Of a stretch of 64,000 bases of DNA, positions 31,100 through 39,695 are shown piece after piece. Positions within the stretch are counted from its first letter, which is position 1, and each line of letters starts with the position of its first letter. A model generated the notes under the pieces. The model did no database searches. It had not been told where the DNA came from and saw only the letters and a list, made by a program, of their open reading frames with translations. Made by a program: the position numbers and the translations under genes. Source of the DNA: Azospirillum sp. 412522 (GTDB taxonomy: Bacteria; Pseudomonadota; Alphaproteobacteria; Azospirillales; Azospirillaceae); the NCBI RefSeq assembly GCF_019805165.1, contig NZ_RWIJ01000003.1:509974-573973 (forward strand). Reading direction: 5' to 3'.

Positions 31100-32176
31100 T
31101 TACGGGAAGAGCGGCGCCTGATCGATGCCGGTCGTCTCGCCCAGCCCCATCATGACGTTCATGTTCTGGATGGCCTGACCCGAGGCGCCCTTCACCAGAT
31201 TGTCGATCACCGACACGATGATGGCGCTGCGCGGGGCGCGGTCGGCGACCACGCCGATCAGGTTGTGGTTGGAGGCGCGGACATGGCGCGTCGCCGGGAC
31301 CACCCCGGCCGGCGTCACGCCGACGAAGGGCTCGTCGGCATAGCGGGCGGCCAGCGTCGCCCGCAGGTCGTCGGCGGTGACGCCGTCGGCCATGCGGACA
31401 TAGATGGTCGCCATCATGCCGCGGTTCATCGGCACCAGATGCGGGGTGAAGGAGACGGTGACCGGCCGGCCGGCGGCCAGCCGCAGCTCCTGCTCGATCT
31501 CCGGCATGTGGCGGTGGTGGCCGACGCCATAGGCGTTGAAGCCTTCCGACACCTCGGTGAACAGGTTGGCCTGCTTGGCGTCGCGCCCGGCGCCGGACAC
31601 GCCGGACTTGGCGTCGATGATGATGCCGCCCGGCTCGATCTGGTTTTCCAGCAGCAGCGGCAGCAGCGGCAGCAGCGAGCAGGTCGGGTAGCAGCCCGGG
31701 TTCGCCACCACCCGCGCCTTGCGCACGCCCTGGCGGTTGAACTCGGTCAGGCCGTAGGCGACCTCCTTCTGCAGGTCGACGGCGCGATGCTCATGCCCGT
31801 ACCAGGTGGCGTATTCGGCCGGGTCGCTCAGGCGGAAATCGGCGGACAGGTCGACCACCTTCAGCCCGCTCGGCAGTCCGGCGATGACCTCCTGCGTCGT
31901 GCCGTGCGGCAGGGCGCAGAAGATGAAGTCGAGGTTGTCCCACTTCAGGCCTTCGATCTTCACCAGATCGGGCAGGCCATAGCCGCCCAGATGCGGAAAC
32001 ACCTCCGCCATCGGCTTGCCGGCCTGTCGTTCGGCGGTCAGCGCGGCGATCTCCACGTTCGGGTGGCGCAGCAGCATGCGCACCAGTTCGGCGCCGGTGT
32101 AACCGGAAGCGCCCAGGATGCCGACGCGGATTTTCGAACCGCCGGGAGTGCTGCCCGGAATGCTGATGGAGGCCAT
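31100..32176 (-). CDS. argC: N-acetyl-gamma-glutamyl-phosphate reductase
   Basis: A 358-residue enzyme that reduces N-acetylglutamyl-phosphate to the semialdehyde with NADPH in arginine synthesis. The NADP motif VGILGASGYTGAELVR is near residue 18, the active-site cysteine lies in VVANPGCYPTCSLL near residue 160, and the histidine in the GHHRHMPEIEQEL segment. The first about 15 residues are a short extension. It follows rplM-rpsI on the same strand but is separated from them by a strong terminator, so it should have its own promoter in the about 130-bp gap. Confidence 0.95.
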   Translation of the reverse strand: MASISIPGSTPGGSKIRVGILGASGYTGAELVRMLLRHPNVEIAALTAERQAGKPMAEVFPHLGGYGLPDLVKIEGLKWDNLDFIFCALPHGTTQEVIAGLPSGLKVVDLSADFRLSDPAEYATWYGHEHRAVDLQKEVAYGLTEFNRQGVRKARVVANPGCYPTCSLLPLLPLLLENQIEPGGIIIDAKSGVSGAGRDAKQANLFTEVSEGFNAYGVGHHRHMPEIEQELRLAAGRPVTVSFTPHLVPMNRGMMATIYVRMADGVTADDLRATLAARYADEPFVGVTPAGVVPATRHVRASNHNLIGVVADRAPRSAIIVSVIDNLVKGASGQAIQNMNVMMGLGETTGIDQAPLFP

Positions 32177-32247
32177 GGAACCGATGTCCTTCGCTTGACG
32201 GGAGGAACGTTGACGATTGGGTAGGCGTGGGATGAGGACAAAAAGAA

Positions 32248-32273
32248 AGGGGCGCCCCCTTCGGGGCGCCCCT
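32248..32273 (-). terminator. Rho-independent terminator of rplM-rpsI
   Basis: An 11-bp perfect stem AGGGGCGCCCC / GGGGCGCCCCT with a four-base loop is followed on the minus strand by TTTCTTTTTG. It lies about 35 bp after the rpsI stop and insulates argC. Confidence 0.88.
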
Positions 32274-32308
32274 CGCTTGTACCGTAAAGCAGCAGGCCCG
32301 TGTAGGGA

Positions 32309-32797
32309 TTAGCGCTTCGAGAACTGGAAGCTGCGGCGGGCCTTGGCGCGGCCGTACTTCTTACGCTCGACCGTACGGGCGTCGCGGGTCAGGAAGCCGG
32401 CGGCCTTCAACGGCGGGCGCAGGGCCGGCTCGAAGTAGGTCAGCGCCTTGGAGATGCCGTGACGGACGGCACCGGCCTGGCCCGACAGACCGCCGCCGGC
32501 GACGGTGGCGACCACGTCGAACTGCTCCGAACGCTCGGTCACGCCGAACGGCTGGGCGATCATCATGCGCAGAACCGGACGGGCGAAGTAGACCGACTGG
32601 TCGCGGCCGTTCACGGTGACCTTGCCGGAGCCCGGCTTGATCCACACGCGGGCGACGGCGTCCTTGCGCTTGCCGGTGGCATAGGCGCGGCCCTGGGCGT
32701 CCAGCTTCGGAGCGGCGAGCTCCTCGGTGACGGTCGCGGTGGCGGCGGCGCCCGTCAGTTCCTTGAGGCTGGAGAGGGTGGTGGTGACCTGAGCCAT
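32309..32797 (-). CDS. rpsI: 30S ribosomal protein S9
   Basis: A 162-residue S9 protein, longer than the roughly 130 of E. coli because of an alanine-rich N-terminal extension of about 35 residues, as in other alphaproteobacteria. The family core begins [18 protein letters not shown] and ends with the basic tail [16 protein letters not shown], which reaches the P-site tRNA. It starts 2 bp after the rplM stop, the conserved L13-S9 operon. Confidence 0.97.
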   Translation of the reverse strand: MAQVTTTLSSLKELTGAAATATVTEELAAPKLDAQGRAYATGKRKDAVARVWIKPGSGKVTVNGRDQSVYFARPVLRMMIAQPFGVTERSEQFDVVATVAGGGLSGQAGAVRHGISKALTYFEPALRPPLKAAGFLTRDARTVERKKYGRAKARRSFQFSKR

Positions 32798-32799
32798 GC

Positions 32800-33264
32800 T
32801 TACGCGCTCCGCTTATTCTTCGGGTTCAGGGCGCCGATGTCGAGGGCGACCGGCTGCTGCGCATCGTGCGGATGCGTGGCGCCCTTGTAGACCTTGAGGT
32901 GAGTCATCTGCTGGCGGCCGAGCGGACCGCGCGGAACCATGCGCTCCACGGCCTTCTCGATCACACGCTCCGGATACTTGCCGTCCAGGATCTGGCCCTT
33001 GGAACGGCCCTTGATCCCGCCCGGATAGCCGGTGTGCCAGTAGAAGATGTCGGCGTCGCGCTTGTTGCCGGTCAGCTTCACCTTCTCCGCGTTGATCACG
33101 ACGATGTTGTCGCCGCAATCCATGTGGGGGGTGTAGGTCGGCTTGTTCTTGCCACGCAGGATGTTCGCCAGGATGCTGGCAAGCCGCCCGAGAACGAGGC
33201 CGTCGGCATCGACGACGTACCACTTCTTCTCGATCTCGGTCGGCTTCAGATTGAAGGTCTTCAT
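32800..33264 (-). CDS. rplM: 50S ribosomal protein L13
   Basis: A 154-residue L13 protein of the large subunit. Family segments: [43 protein letters not shown] and [13 protein letters not shown]. The ATG at 33264 (MKTFNLKP) fits the family start; a GTG two codons upstream is less likely. It is the first gene of the rplM-rpsI operon; the AT-richer 33265-33446 region upstream must carry the promoter. Confidence 0.97.
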   Translation of the reverse strand: MKTFNLKPTEIEKKWYVVDADGLVLGRLASILANILRGKNKPTYTPHMDCGDNIVVINAEKVKLTGNKRDADIFYWHTGYPGGIKGRSKGQILDGKYPERVIEKAVERMVPRGPLGRQQMTHLKVYKGATHPHDAQQPVALDIGALNPKNKRSA

Positions 33265-33399
33265 CGCCACACTCGTTTCTTCGAATACGGATCGGCAGGC
33301 CGCCGATACCGGGGCGCCGAAGCGGACGGCTTTCTACGGGTCTGGACGGGCCTCTGTCAACGGAAAAATTATCGTTCAATATCAATGTTTTGCAAGCGC

Positions 33400-33413
33400 G
33401 GTATCTAGATACC
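33400..33413. promoter_or_regulatory. 14-bp perfect palindrome upstream of rplM
   Basis: GGTATCTAGATACC is its own reverse complement. It lies about 135 bp before the rplM start, in AT-rich DNA also bearing short TTCAATATCAATG-type tracts. It may be a protein site or part of the ribosomal operon promoter. Confidence 0.35.
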
Positions 33414-33446
33414 TGATCGCCAAACCCATTGATAATAAACAGTTTT

Positions 33447-33980
33447 TCAGGAGGCCTCATTGGTGCGGTAATGAGATACCGCAACAGTGACGGGGTTGTG
33501 CGGCGGGATCGAGTAGGTGCCGGTGACGTGGGCGACCGGCTCCGGATCGCCTTCGGAGAACAGCAGGATCTCGCCATAGGCCAGCCGCTTGCCCAGCTTC
33601 AGGACGCGCGCCTCGGCGACGATGGCGACGGGCGGCGGGCGGCGCAGGAAGTTGATGGTCATGCTGGTGGTCACCGCCAGTTCGACCCGGCCGATCAGGC
33701 TCAGCACCGCACCGTAGAGCGCCACGTCGGCCAGCCCGAACATGGCCGGGCCGGTGACGGTGCCGCCGGGGCGGACGAAATCGTCCTTGTAGGGCAGGCG
33801 CAGCCGGATGGTGCCGGCACCCAGGCTTTCCACGACGACGCCGAAGCTCCCGACGAGGGGAACCCCCTCGCGGATCAGCTCCTCCAGCGCCTCCTTCGTC
33901 ATGGCGGGGCTGGAAGCGGGCGTGGAGGCTGACGTGGCGACGGCGGAAGTATCGATGGCGGAAGTATCGATGGCGGACAT
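33447..33980 (-). CDS. PaaI-type hotdog-fold thioesterase
   Basis: A 177-residue protein with a hotdog domain from about residue 30: GVPLVGSFGVVVESLGAG, then DDFVRPGGTVTGPAMFGLAD, where the family places its catalytic acid, and TTSMTINFLRRPP. Such enzymes hydrolyse acyl-CoA thioesters. The N-terminal about 25 residues are low complexity and come from a short in-frame DNA repeat (SAIDT twice). The ATG at 33980 has a CGAGGG ribosome site, while the domain itself would permit a start about 26 residues further in. No operon partner tells the substrate. Confidence 0.78.
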   Translation of the reverse strand: MSAIDTSAIDTSAVATSASTPASSPAMTKEALEELIREGVPLVGSFGVVVESLGAGTIRLRLPYKDDFVRPGGTVTGPAMFGLADVALYGAVLSLIGRVELAVTTSMTINFLRRPPPVAIVAEARVLKLGKRLAYGEILLFSEGDPEPVAHVTGTYSIPPHNPVTVAVSHYRTNEAS

Positions 33981-34052
33981 GGGCCCTCGGCCGGTGATCT
34001 TGGTTGGATCACCGGACTGTGCGCCATCCCGTCCATTCGGACAAGTATGGTG

Positions 34053-34835
34053 CTACTCGGCCGGTTTCGGCTCTGCGGCTGCCGGGGGCGGGCTGGCGGG
34101 AGCGGCAGTCGGAGAAGCGGCGGGAGAGTTGTCGGTGGGGGCGCTCAGGCGGACCGGGCCGCCGCCGGTGGGCGGGGCCGTTCCGGTGGCCGACTGTTCC
34201 GCCGGGGCGGAAACGGGCGCGGCAGGCGGAGCCGGTTCGGTGGGCGGTGCGAGCGGTTCCGCCTTGATATCGGATTTCGGCGGCTCGGGCCTCGCAACAT
34301 CTGCTTTGGCGGCATCGCCCTTGGGAGCGTCCGCCTTGGCCGCATCGGCTTTGGCGGGCTCGGGATCGGCCGGCGTCGAATAGTCGGGGACGATGCGGGC
34401 CTGGCTGCCGGTGATGACCAGGACCTTCTGGCCGATGGGCAGCGGCTGCGGTTCCTTCTGGGTCAGCGACAGCAGCTCGCCGTTCGATTTGCGGACGATG
34501 TATTCCCAGCCGTTGGTGTCGCCGGCGATATGCTCCATCGCCGTGCCCAGCAGGCCGCCGATCGCCGTGCCGCCGACGGTGCCGAGCGCGGCGTTCATGC
34601 CGCCCGTCCCGACCTGCGCGCCGAGGATGCCGCCGGCCGCCCCGCCGCTGACGGCGCCGACCGTGCCGTTGGCGCTGATCGCCACCTGACGGAACCCGAC
34701 CACGGTCCCCGGCTCGACCTTGTTGGCCTGCTGGACTGCGCTGGAGGCGTAGGTGTTGGGGGAGTAGTCGGAGGTGCAGCCCGCAAGACCGCCGGACGCG
34801 GCGATGAACAGGCAGAGAGAGACCGATCGGAGCAC
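34053..34835 (-). CDS. Glycine-zipper outer-membrane lipoprotein, SlyB-like
   Basis: About 260 residues if the GTG at 34835 is used; it opens a 20-residue lipoprotein signal ending in the lipobox LAGC. A glycine-zipper segment follows (GGAAGGILGAQVGTGG, then GTVGGTAIGGLLG), as in SlyB/Rick17kDa-type outer membrane lipoproteins. A beta-like stretch with WEYIVRKSNGELLS comes next, and the last about 100 residues are Pro/Ala/Lys-rich, probably spanning or touching the cell wall. Longer starts exist but lack signal character. No ATG fits the signal; the ribosome site is weak, so the start is uncertain. Confidence 0.75.
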   Translation of the reverse strand: MLRSVSLCLFIAASGGLAGCTSDYSPNTYASSAVQQANKVEPGTVVGFRQVAISANGTVGAVSGGAAGGILGAQVGTGGMNAALGTVGGTAIGGLLGTAMEHIAGDTNGWEYIVRKSNGELLSLTQKEPQPLPIGQKVLVITGSQARIVPDYSTPADPEPAKADAAKADAPKGDAAKADVARPEPPKSDIKAEPLAPPTEPAPPAAPVSAPAEQSATGTAPPTGGGPVRLSAPTDNSPAASPTAAPASPPPAAAEPKPAE

Positions 34836-35078
34836 GGGAAGACCATCCGTTTTGAAACCCGCCAAGTTTCTTACGGCAAAGCCCCCCGGCTCGTCACCGG
34901 GCAAAATCCGGACGGGGCGGGAATGCTGCATTGCAGCATGTGGATGGCAGGCGGCGCCAACAGGTCGCCAGACCCGATCCGCGACGTCCGATTTCCGTCT
35001 CCGCAGCGGAAGGCGGCAAGGAAAAGGCTGGGGAAGAGCCTGTCCTCCCCCGCCTCCTTCATACCCGCGAATCCGCCG

Positions 35079-35600
35079 TCAGCGGCCGGCGGTCTCGTCG
35101 CTGGCCTTCAGCGAAAGGTACTTCAACGTCAGCGTCGGCACATTCTCGATCACCCACGACGCCATCGCCTCCTCCTCGCGCAGCGAAGTCTGGAGCAGCG
35201 GCGTCGCGAAGGCGAAGTTGCCGGCATCGGCCACGGTCAGCAGCGACCGGTAGCTCGCCACCTCGAAATTCTCGAAGGCGTAGTTGGCGAAGGAGTTCTT
35301 GAGGATCTCGTCCTCGGCAAAGCTGTGACCCAGCGCGGCGAGATTGCCCATGATCGACAGGGCGGTGTCCTTCAGCCCGGAATGGCTTTCCTGAAGCTGG
35401 TCCAGGATCTGCTCGATGCGGGTGATCTGGCCCTCGGTCTCGCCACGGTGCATGCGCAAATGGTCGGAGACCTCCGGATAATTCACCAGACGGTCGAGCT
35501 GGCGGTCCATCAGGGCCAGCGCCTGCTGTTCCACCGCATGGGCGTTGCGCAGGCCGGTGACGAACAGCGCGCGCGTGAGGTCGGCGGGATAGGCGGCCAT
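35079..35600 (-). CDS. DUF892 / YciE-YciF-like ferritin-fold protein
   Basis: A 173-residue all-helical protein with the opening AAYPADLTRALFVTGLRNAH and repeated helices carrying acidic and His residues (QQALALMDRQLDRLVNYPEV, HRGETEGQITRIEQIL and FENFEVASYRSLL), typical of the ferritin-like DUF892 family linked to stress responses. The YciE/YciF group may bind a di-iron centre. The ATG at 35600 follows AGGAGAG at seven bases. It stands alone with no partner on its strand. Confidence 0.8.
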   Translation of the reverse strand: MAAYPADLTRALFVTGLRNAHAVEQQALALMDRQLDRLVNYPEVSDHLRMHRGETEGQITRIEQILDQLQESHSGLKDTALSIMGNLAALGHSFAEDEILKNSFANYAFENFEVASYRSLLTVADAGNFAFATPLLQTSLREEEAMASWVIENVPTLTLKYLSLKASDETAGR

Positions 35601-35800
35601 GTGTCTCTCCTGTGGCATCAACGCTCCGTTGAACGTCTGCCCGCACCAACAGCGGGACGCCGTCTTCGACGCTTACCGCTTGCGCCATAAGGCAAAGGGA
35701 AAAACCTTTGGCTGTGGTGTTCGGGTACCGGCTGGAAGTGCCCCGACCGGGACACGGACGCGCGATGGACGGATGCCGAGTGCCGGAGGGAAATGACGGC

Positions 35801-36802
35801 ATGATCCGCATCGGCACGCCAGCAAGAGACATCTCCACCATGGCCCTCACCCTGCCCGGCTCGCTGGGGGCGGTCGTGGTCCTGATCCTGATTCTGGCCA
35901 CCCTGGCCGGCTGGCGCCGGACCGTGCCGGAGGATCTCACCGACTGGCGCGCCGAACGGCTGGCCGCCTTTCATAGCTGGCAGGCGAGCAGCCCGGCACG
36001 CGAGATCTGGGACCATCCCGATGCTCCCGTACTGGTGACGATCCCCGCCGGCAGCTATCTCCAGGGTTCGCCGGCGACCGAGACGGAACGGTTTCCCGAT
36101 GAGACGCCGCAACACCCGGTGTCGATCCGCCAGCCCATCGCCGTCGGCAAATATCCGGTGACCCGCGGCGAATATGCCCGGTTCATCCAGGACAGCGGCT
36201 ATCGCCCACGGACAATCTGCCGCGGCTATGCCGGAGAGACGGAGCTGCTGCCGCGCTGGCATTTCTCCTGGCGCCGGCCGGGATTCGAGCAGACGAACCG
36301 GGACCCGGCGGTCTGTATCAGTTGGCACGACGCCAAGGCCTATGTGGACTGGCTCAGCCGGCGGACCGGCGAGAGCTACCGCCTGCTGACGGAGGCGGAG
36401 TGGGAGTATGCCGCACGCGCCGGTACCCGGACCTCCCGCTGGTGGGGCGACGATCCGGCCAGGGGATGCGACGCGGCGAACGGCGCCGACCTCAGCGCCA
36501 AGGACCGCTTCACCGACTGGGAGGTCGCGAACTGCCGCGACGGCGCCCTGTTTACCGCGCCGGTCGGTAGCTACCGTCCCAACGGCTTCGGCCTGTACGA
36601 CATGCTGGGCAATGTCTGGCAGTGGGTGGAGGACTGCGCGGCGGGCGGTACGGCCCAATCCGGCGGCCCTTGTTCACGCCGGATGATGCGCGGCGGGTCG
36701 TGGCACAGCAACCCGCGCTATGTCCGTTCGGCCGTGCGGCGGGCGGACGAGGCCGAAAGCGGCTATGCCGCCTACGGCCTCCGCGTCGCCCGCGACCCCT
36801 AG
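35801..36802 (+). CDS. SUMF1-domain protein without FGE cysteines, membrane anchored
   Basis: About 333 residues with one N-terminal membrane segment (LGAVVVLILILATLAGW) and an extracytoplasmic SUMF1/formylglycine-enzyme-fold domain: VLVTIPAGSYLQGSP, YPVTRGEYARFI, LLTEAEWEYAARAG, GLYDMLGNVWQWVEDC and MRGGSWHSNPRYVRSA. True formylglycine-generating enzymes have two cysteines in the segment corresponding to WHSNPRYVR; here both are absent, so sulfatase activation is unlikely. The fold is also used for binding or other oxidations. Start 35801 was picked by position of the membrane segment; 35840 is possible. Confidence 0.75.
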   Translation: MIRIGTPARDISTMALTLPGSLGAVVVLILILATLAGWRRTVPEDLTDWRAERLAAFHSWQASSPAREIWDHPDAPVLVTIPAGSYLQGSPATETERFPDETPQHPVSIRQPIAVGKYPVTRGEYARFIQDSGYRPRTICRGYAGETELLPRWHFSWRRPGFEQTNRDPAVCISWHDAKAYVDWLSRRTGESYRLLTEAEWEYAARAGTRTSRWWGDDPARGCDAANGADLSAKDRFTDWEVANCRDGALFTAPVGSYRPNGFGLYDMLGNVWQWVEDCAAGGTAQSGGPCSRRMMRGGSWHSNPRYVRSAVRRADEAESGYAAYGLRVARDP

Positions 36803-36821
36803 GACCCGTCCCGGCGTCCGC

Positions 36822-37610
36822 TCATTGCATGGCGGCGTCGAGCTTGGCCTTCCACAGACCGCTGGACAGCGCCTTGGTCATCCAGGCATCGACGGCCTGC
36901 TTCAGCTCCGGGTCCTTGCGCAGCAGATAGGCGTTCTCGAAATGGGTGAAGGGGCTGGCGACGGGCACGGCGCAGAGCACGCCGGGGTTCAGCTTCGCCT
37001 GCATGTCGACCTCGATGCCGTCGGTGACCATGACGTCGGCCTTGTCGGCGGCGATCTGCGCATGGATGGTCCTGTTGTCGGGCCAGACCTCGATCGGCGC
37101 CTTGGTGAAGTTCGCGCGGGCGAACTTCTCGTTGGTGCCGCCGGGATTGACGACGACACGGGTGGTGGGCTGGTCGATCTTCTCGACGGTGGTGAACTTC
37201 TCCTTGTCGGCGCAGCGCGCGATCGGGCGCTTGCCGTCGCTGACGTTGGGGACGGAGAAGTCGCCCACCGCGGCGCGGTCGGGGTTGACGGTGATGCCAC
37301 CCAACGCGACGTCGAACTTCTCGGCCTTCAGGTCGTCGATCAGCGTCTTCCAACTGGTCTGGACGAATTCCACCCGGACGCCCAGCGTCGAGGCGAGTTC
37401 CTTCGCCATCTCGATGTCGGCGCCCACCAGAGCGCCGTCGGCCCCCTTGTAGCTGAAGGGCTTGTAGTCGCCGGTGGTGCCGACCCGGATCACCCCGGCT
37501 TGGCGGATCGCCTGAAGCGCACCGTCAGCGGCCCAGGCCGCCGGAACCGCGGTGATGGTCGCAGTGAGGCCCGCGGCGATCATCGCGGCGGCCGTCATGA
37601 ATGCCCTCAT
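36822..37610 (-). CDS. pheC: Periplasmic cyclohexadienyl dehydratase (PheC)-like, SBP_bac_3 fold
   Basis: A 262-residue secreted protein with a 26-residue signal peptide ending AAWAAD. The mature chain has the extracellular solute-binding fold: VGTTGDYKPFSYKGADGALV, TSWKTLIDDLKAEKFDVALGG and especially QPTTRVVVNPGGTNEKFARA, with MVTDGIEVD after it. These strings match, from memory, the Pseudomonas PheC dehydratase that converts prephenate or arogenate in the periplasm, and are much less usual in amino-acid binding proteins. No permease or ATPase gene follows, in agreement with an enzyme. It could still be a transport receptor. Confidence 0.72.
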   Translation of the reverse strand: MRAFMTAAAMIAAGLTATITAVPAAWAADGALQAIRQAGVIRVGTTGDYKPFSYKGADGALVGADIEMAKELASTLGVRVEFVQTSWKTLIDDLKAEKFDVALGGITVNPDRAAVGDFSVPNVSDGKRPIARCADKEKFTTVEKIDQPTTRVVVNPGGTNEKFARANFTKAPIEVWPDNRTIHAQIAADKADVMVTDGIEVDMQAKLNPGVLCAVPVASPFTHFENAYLLRKDPELKQAVDAWMTKALSSGLWKAKLDAAMQ

Positions 37611-37933
37611 CCTGAACCCCTGTCTTTGGTCTGCTTTTCTATCTTTTCTTCGCCGCGGCCGGGATCCCGGCCGCCTTCCGTCACGGAAGTACGCCAGTAT
37701 GGCGCCTGGCACGGCAAATGTACGGTCGGAAAATGCGGATCGGCCAAGGATATCCGGCGGATCGTTGCTCGATCCGGCCATTCCAGGCATGAAGACGGCG
37801 TGGGGCAAGGGTAGCTGGATATGATGACGCAAGCGAACTGGTTATGGTGACGCAAGCGTCACGGGACCGTCGCCAAGTGCCCGAATCTGTGCTTCGATGA
37901 CGGTTCCATGACACTTGATGGATGGGTGTGTCG

Positions 37934-38800
37934 ATGCGTAATTCCGCCAGAGCCGGACGCTGGTCGCTGCTATCCGGTGCGGTTGCCCTTTCCCTTCTTG
38001 CCGGCCCCGCCTTGGCAGCGGACCCGGTGCCGCAAAGCGATCTGCTGAACGCCGAGCTGTGGATGCAGCGCTCGGTCGAATACAAGGCGAATGCGCTGGC
38101 CGTCTATGCGCTGGGCAAAATCCAGTTGGACAAGGCGCTGGCCGACAGGAACTGGACCGCGGCGACCGAGCAGGCCGGCAGTTACCAGGATTTGCCGCCG
38201 GCCGTGGTGCTGGACCTGGACGAGACGGCGATGGACAATTCCGCCTATCAGGCCGGCCTCGTGACCACCGGCACCGACTTCGCGCCCAAGACCTGGGACG
38301 CTTGGGTAAAGGCGGAAAAGGCGACGGCGGTGCCGGGCGCGGTGGAGTTCACCCAGTACGCCGAGTCGAAGGGCGTCAAGGTCTTCTACGTCACCAACCG
38401 CAGCGCTGACCAGGAGGAACCGACCCGCCGCAACGCGCAGGCGCTGGGCTTCCCGATGGGCGGCAACGTCGATACCTTCCTGATGTCCAAGGAAAAGCCG
38501 GACTGGGGCTCGGCGAAGAGCACGCGCCGCGCCTATATCGCCAAGGACTACCGGATCGTCCTGCTGTTCGGCGACAATTTCGGCGATTTCAGCGATGCCT
38601 ACAGCGGCAGCGAGGCCGATCGGCTGAAGGCGTTCGAAGCGGCGAAGGAGCATTTCGGGCGCGACTGGCTGATGCTGGCCAATCCTGGTTACGGCTCGTT
38701 CGAGAGCGCGCCCTACGGGCACAATTTCAAACTGTCGGCTGACGAGAGGCGGGCCAAGAAGATCGGCGCGCTGGAACCCTGGGTGATGACGGCCCAGTGA
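37934..38800 (+). CDS. HAD class C acid phosphatase / 5'-nucleotidase (lipoprotein e(P4)-like)
   Basis: A 288-residue exported phosphatase. A signal peptide of about 30 residues ends in GPALAAD; no lipobox cysteine is seen, unlike the classic lipoprotein e(P4). The HAD motif I is VVLDLDETAMDNSAYQ, motif II is the FYVTNRS segment, and the Lys and the Asp pair appear further on (RIVLLFGDNFGDFSD). The family releases phosphate from nucleotides and esters in the periplasm. A start at 37922 is possible; 37934 gives a better signal and ribosome spacing. Confidence 0.85.
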   Translation: MRNSARAGRWSLLSGAVALSLLAGPALAADPVPQSDLLNAELWMQRSVEYKANALAVYALGKIQLDKALADRNWTAATEQAGSYQDLPPAVVLDLDETAMDNSAYQAGLVTTGTDFAPKTWDAWVKAEKATAVPGAVEFTQYAESKGVKVFYVTNRSADQEEPTRRNAQALGFPMGGNVDTFLMSKEKPDWGSAKSTRRAYIAKDYRIVLLFGDNFGDFSDAYSGSEADRLKAFEAAKEHFGRDWLMLANPGYGSFESAPYGHNFKLSADERRAKKIGALEPWVMTAQ

Positions 38801-38811
38801 TACGGTAAACA

Positions 38812-38848
38812 GGCGGTGCGCCGGTTTCAGAAGATCAGGCGCACCGCC
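38812..38848. terminator. 11-bp inverted repeat after the acid phosphatase gene
   Basis: GGCGGTGCGCC and GGCGCACCGCC flank 15 bases. The hairpin begins 11 bp after the phosphatase stop and overlaps the end of the small ORF on the other strand. It lacks a T-run, so it may be a weak or factor-assisted terminator. Confidence 0.45.
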
Positions 38849-38979
38849 TCCACGATCAGCACCCACGGCGTGCCGATCATCACCGTCCACACCGCGAGGC
38901 GCGGCAGGCCGCGCATCTTGCGGACCTTCGGTTCGGCGGAGGGGACGGCTTCGAACGAGGTGGCGTTGTAGATCGACAT
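38827..38979 (-). CDS. Small single-pass membrane protein (50 aa)
   Basis: A 50-residue ORF below the length of most gene callers' comfort. It starts at an ATG with GGAG nine bases upstream and encodes MSIYNATSFEAVPSAEPK, a basic stretch VRKMRGLPRL, and one hydrophobic helix (AVWTVMIGTPWVLIVEAVRL) before the stop. The positive charges before the helix suggest an inner-membrane protein with the N-terminus inside. I recognise no family. It lies alone between the acid phosphatase and a secreted COG4315-type gene, with its own about 200-bp upstream region. Confidence 0.6.
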   Translation of the reverse strand: MSIYNATSFEAVPSAEPKVRKMRGLPRLAVWTVMIGTPWVLIVEAVRLIF

Positions 38980-39115
38980 GGCCCGCTGCTCCATGAGCAA
39001 GATGACGTTGAAGCCATCATGCGGTTTCGATCCTTAACGACTGTTAAAGAGCACAGCCCGCGAAGTCGACGTTTGCGCATTACCTCGACCGGATAAGTAT
39101 ACTCCCGGCAAAGGT

Positions 39116-39170
39116 GGCGTCATGGCGTTGCCTGCTGCCCCGTGAACAGAAAGGCAGCCGCCATGACGCC
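39116..39170 (-). terminator. 12-bp perfect inverted repeat downstream of the COG4315-type gene
   Basis: GGCGTCATGGCG and CGCCATGACGCC form the outer stem with a further inner TGCC/GGCA pairing. It lies 16 bp after the stop of the minus-strand gene ending at 39186. No T-run follows, so terminator is likely but not certain. Confidence 0.5.
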
Positions 39171-39185
39171 GGAGGAAAGAAGAGG

Positions 39186-39581
39186 TTATGGCTTCGCCGC
39201 GTGCCAGACGTTGTTCACGCCGTCTCCCGTTGCGTCGCCCGGCTTCGCATCCTTGGCCCAGCTGTAGAGCGGCTTACCGTCATAGGCCCATTGCCGGCTG
39301 CCGTCGTCGCGGGTGACGACGCTGTATTTGCCCATCGGCTTGGCGGAGGCCGCCGCCATCAGCGGCGGCCAGTTGGTCGCGCAGGGGCCGTTGCAGGCCG
39401 ACTTGCCGGCGCTGTCCTTGTCGAAGACGTAGAGCGTCATGCCCTTCGCGTCAGTCAGGACGGGACCCATCGCTGTCTTCCCCGTCATGGCCGGTTCCTT
39501 GTCCTGAGCGAAAGCCGGGGCTCCGGACAGGACGGCGCCCAGGCCGATGGCGACGGCGGTGACACGGAATGCGGACTTCAT
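39186..39581 (-). CDS. Secreted COG4315-type repeat protein
   Basis: A 131-residue exported protein: a signal peptide of 23 residues or so ends in APAFAQ, and the mature part has the paired repeat of the COG4315 family, GMTLYVFDKDSAGKSACNG and RQWAYDGKPLYSWAKD, with two cysteines (SACNGPCATNWPP) probably disulfide bonded. The family is predicted extracytoplasmic with no known reaction. The ATG at 39581 follows GGGGAGGAA. It is monocistronic. Confidence 0.82.
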   Translation of the reverse strand: MKSAFRVTAVAIGLGAVLSGAPAFAQDKEPAMTGKTAMGPVLTDAKGMTLYVFDKDSAGKSACNGPCATNWPPLMAAASAKPMGKYSVVTRDDGSRQWAYDGKPLYSWAKDAKPGDATGDGVNNVWHAAKP

Positions 39582-39695
39582 TGCGTGGTTCCTCCCCAAA
39601 GCCAGGTCCGCCGGACGGCGGACCAGATGGATCAGGGACGCAGGGAAGACGCGGATATTCCGCCGGTCAAAGGACGAGGGGTACCGTCATCGGAG

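Noticed and set aside
33940..33975. Tandem 15-bp repeat at the thioesterase N-terminus
   Set aside because: It is in frame and only duplicates SAIDT in a disordered leader, so a neutral slippage event is the simplest reading.
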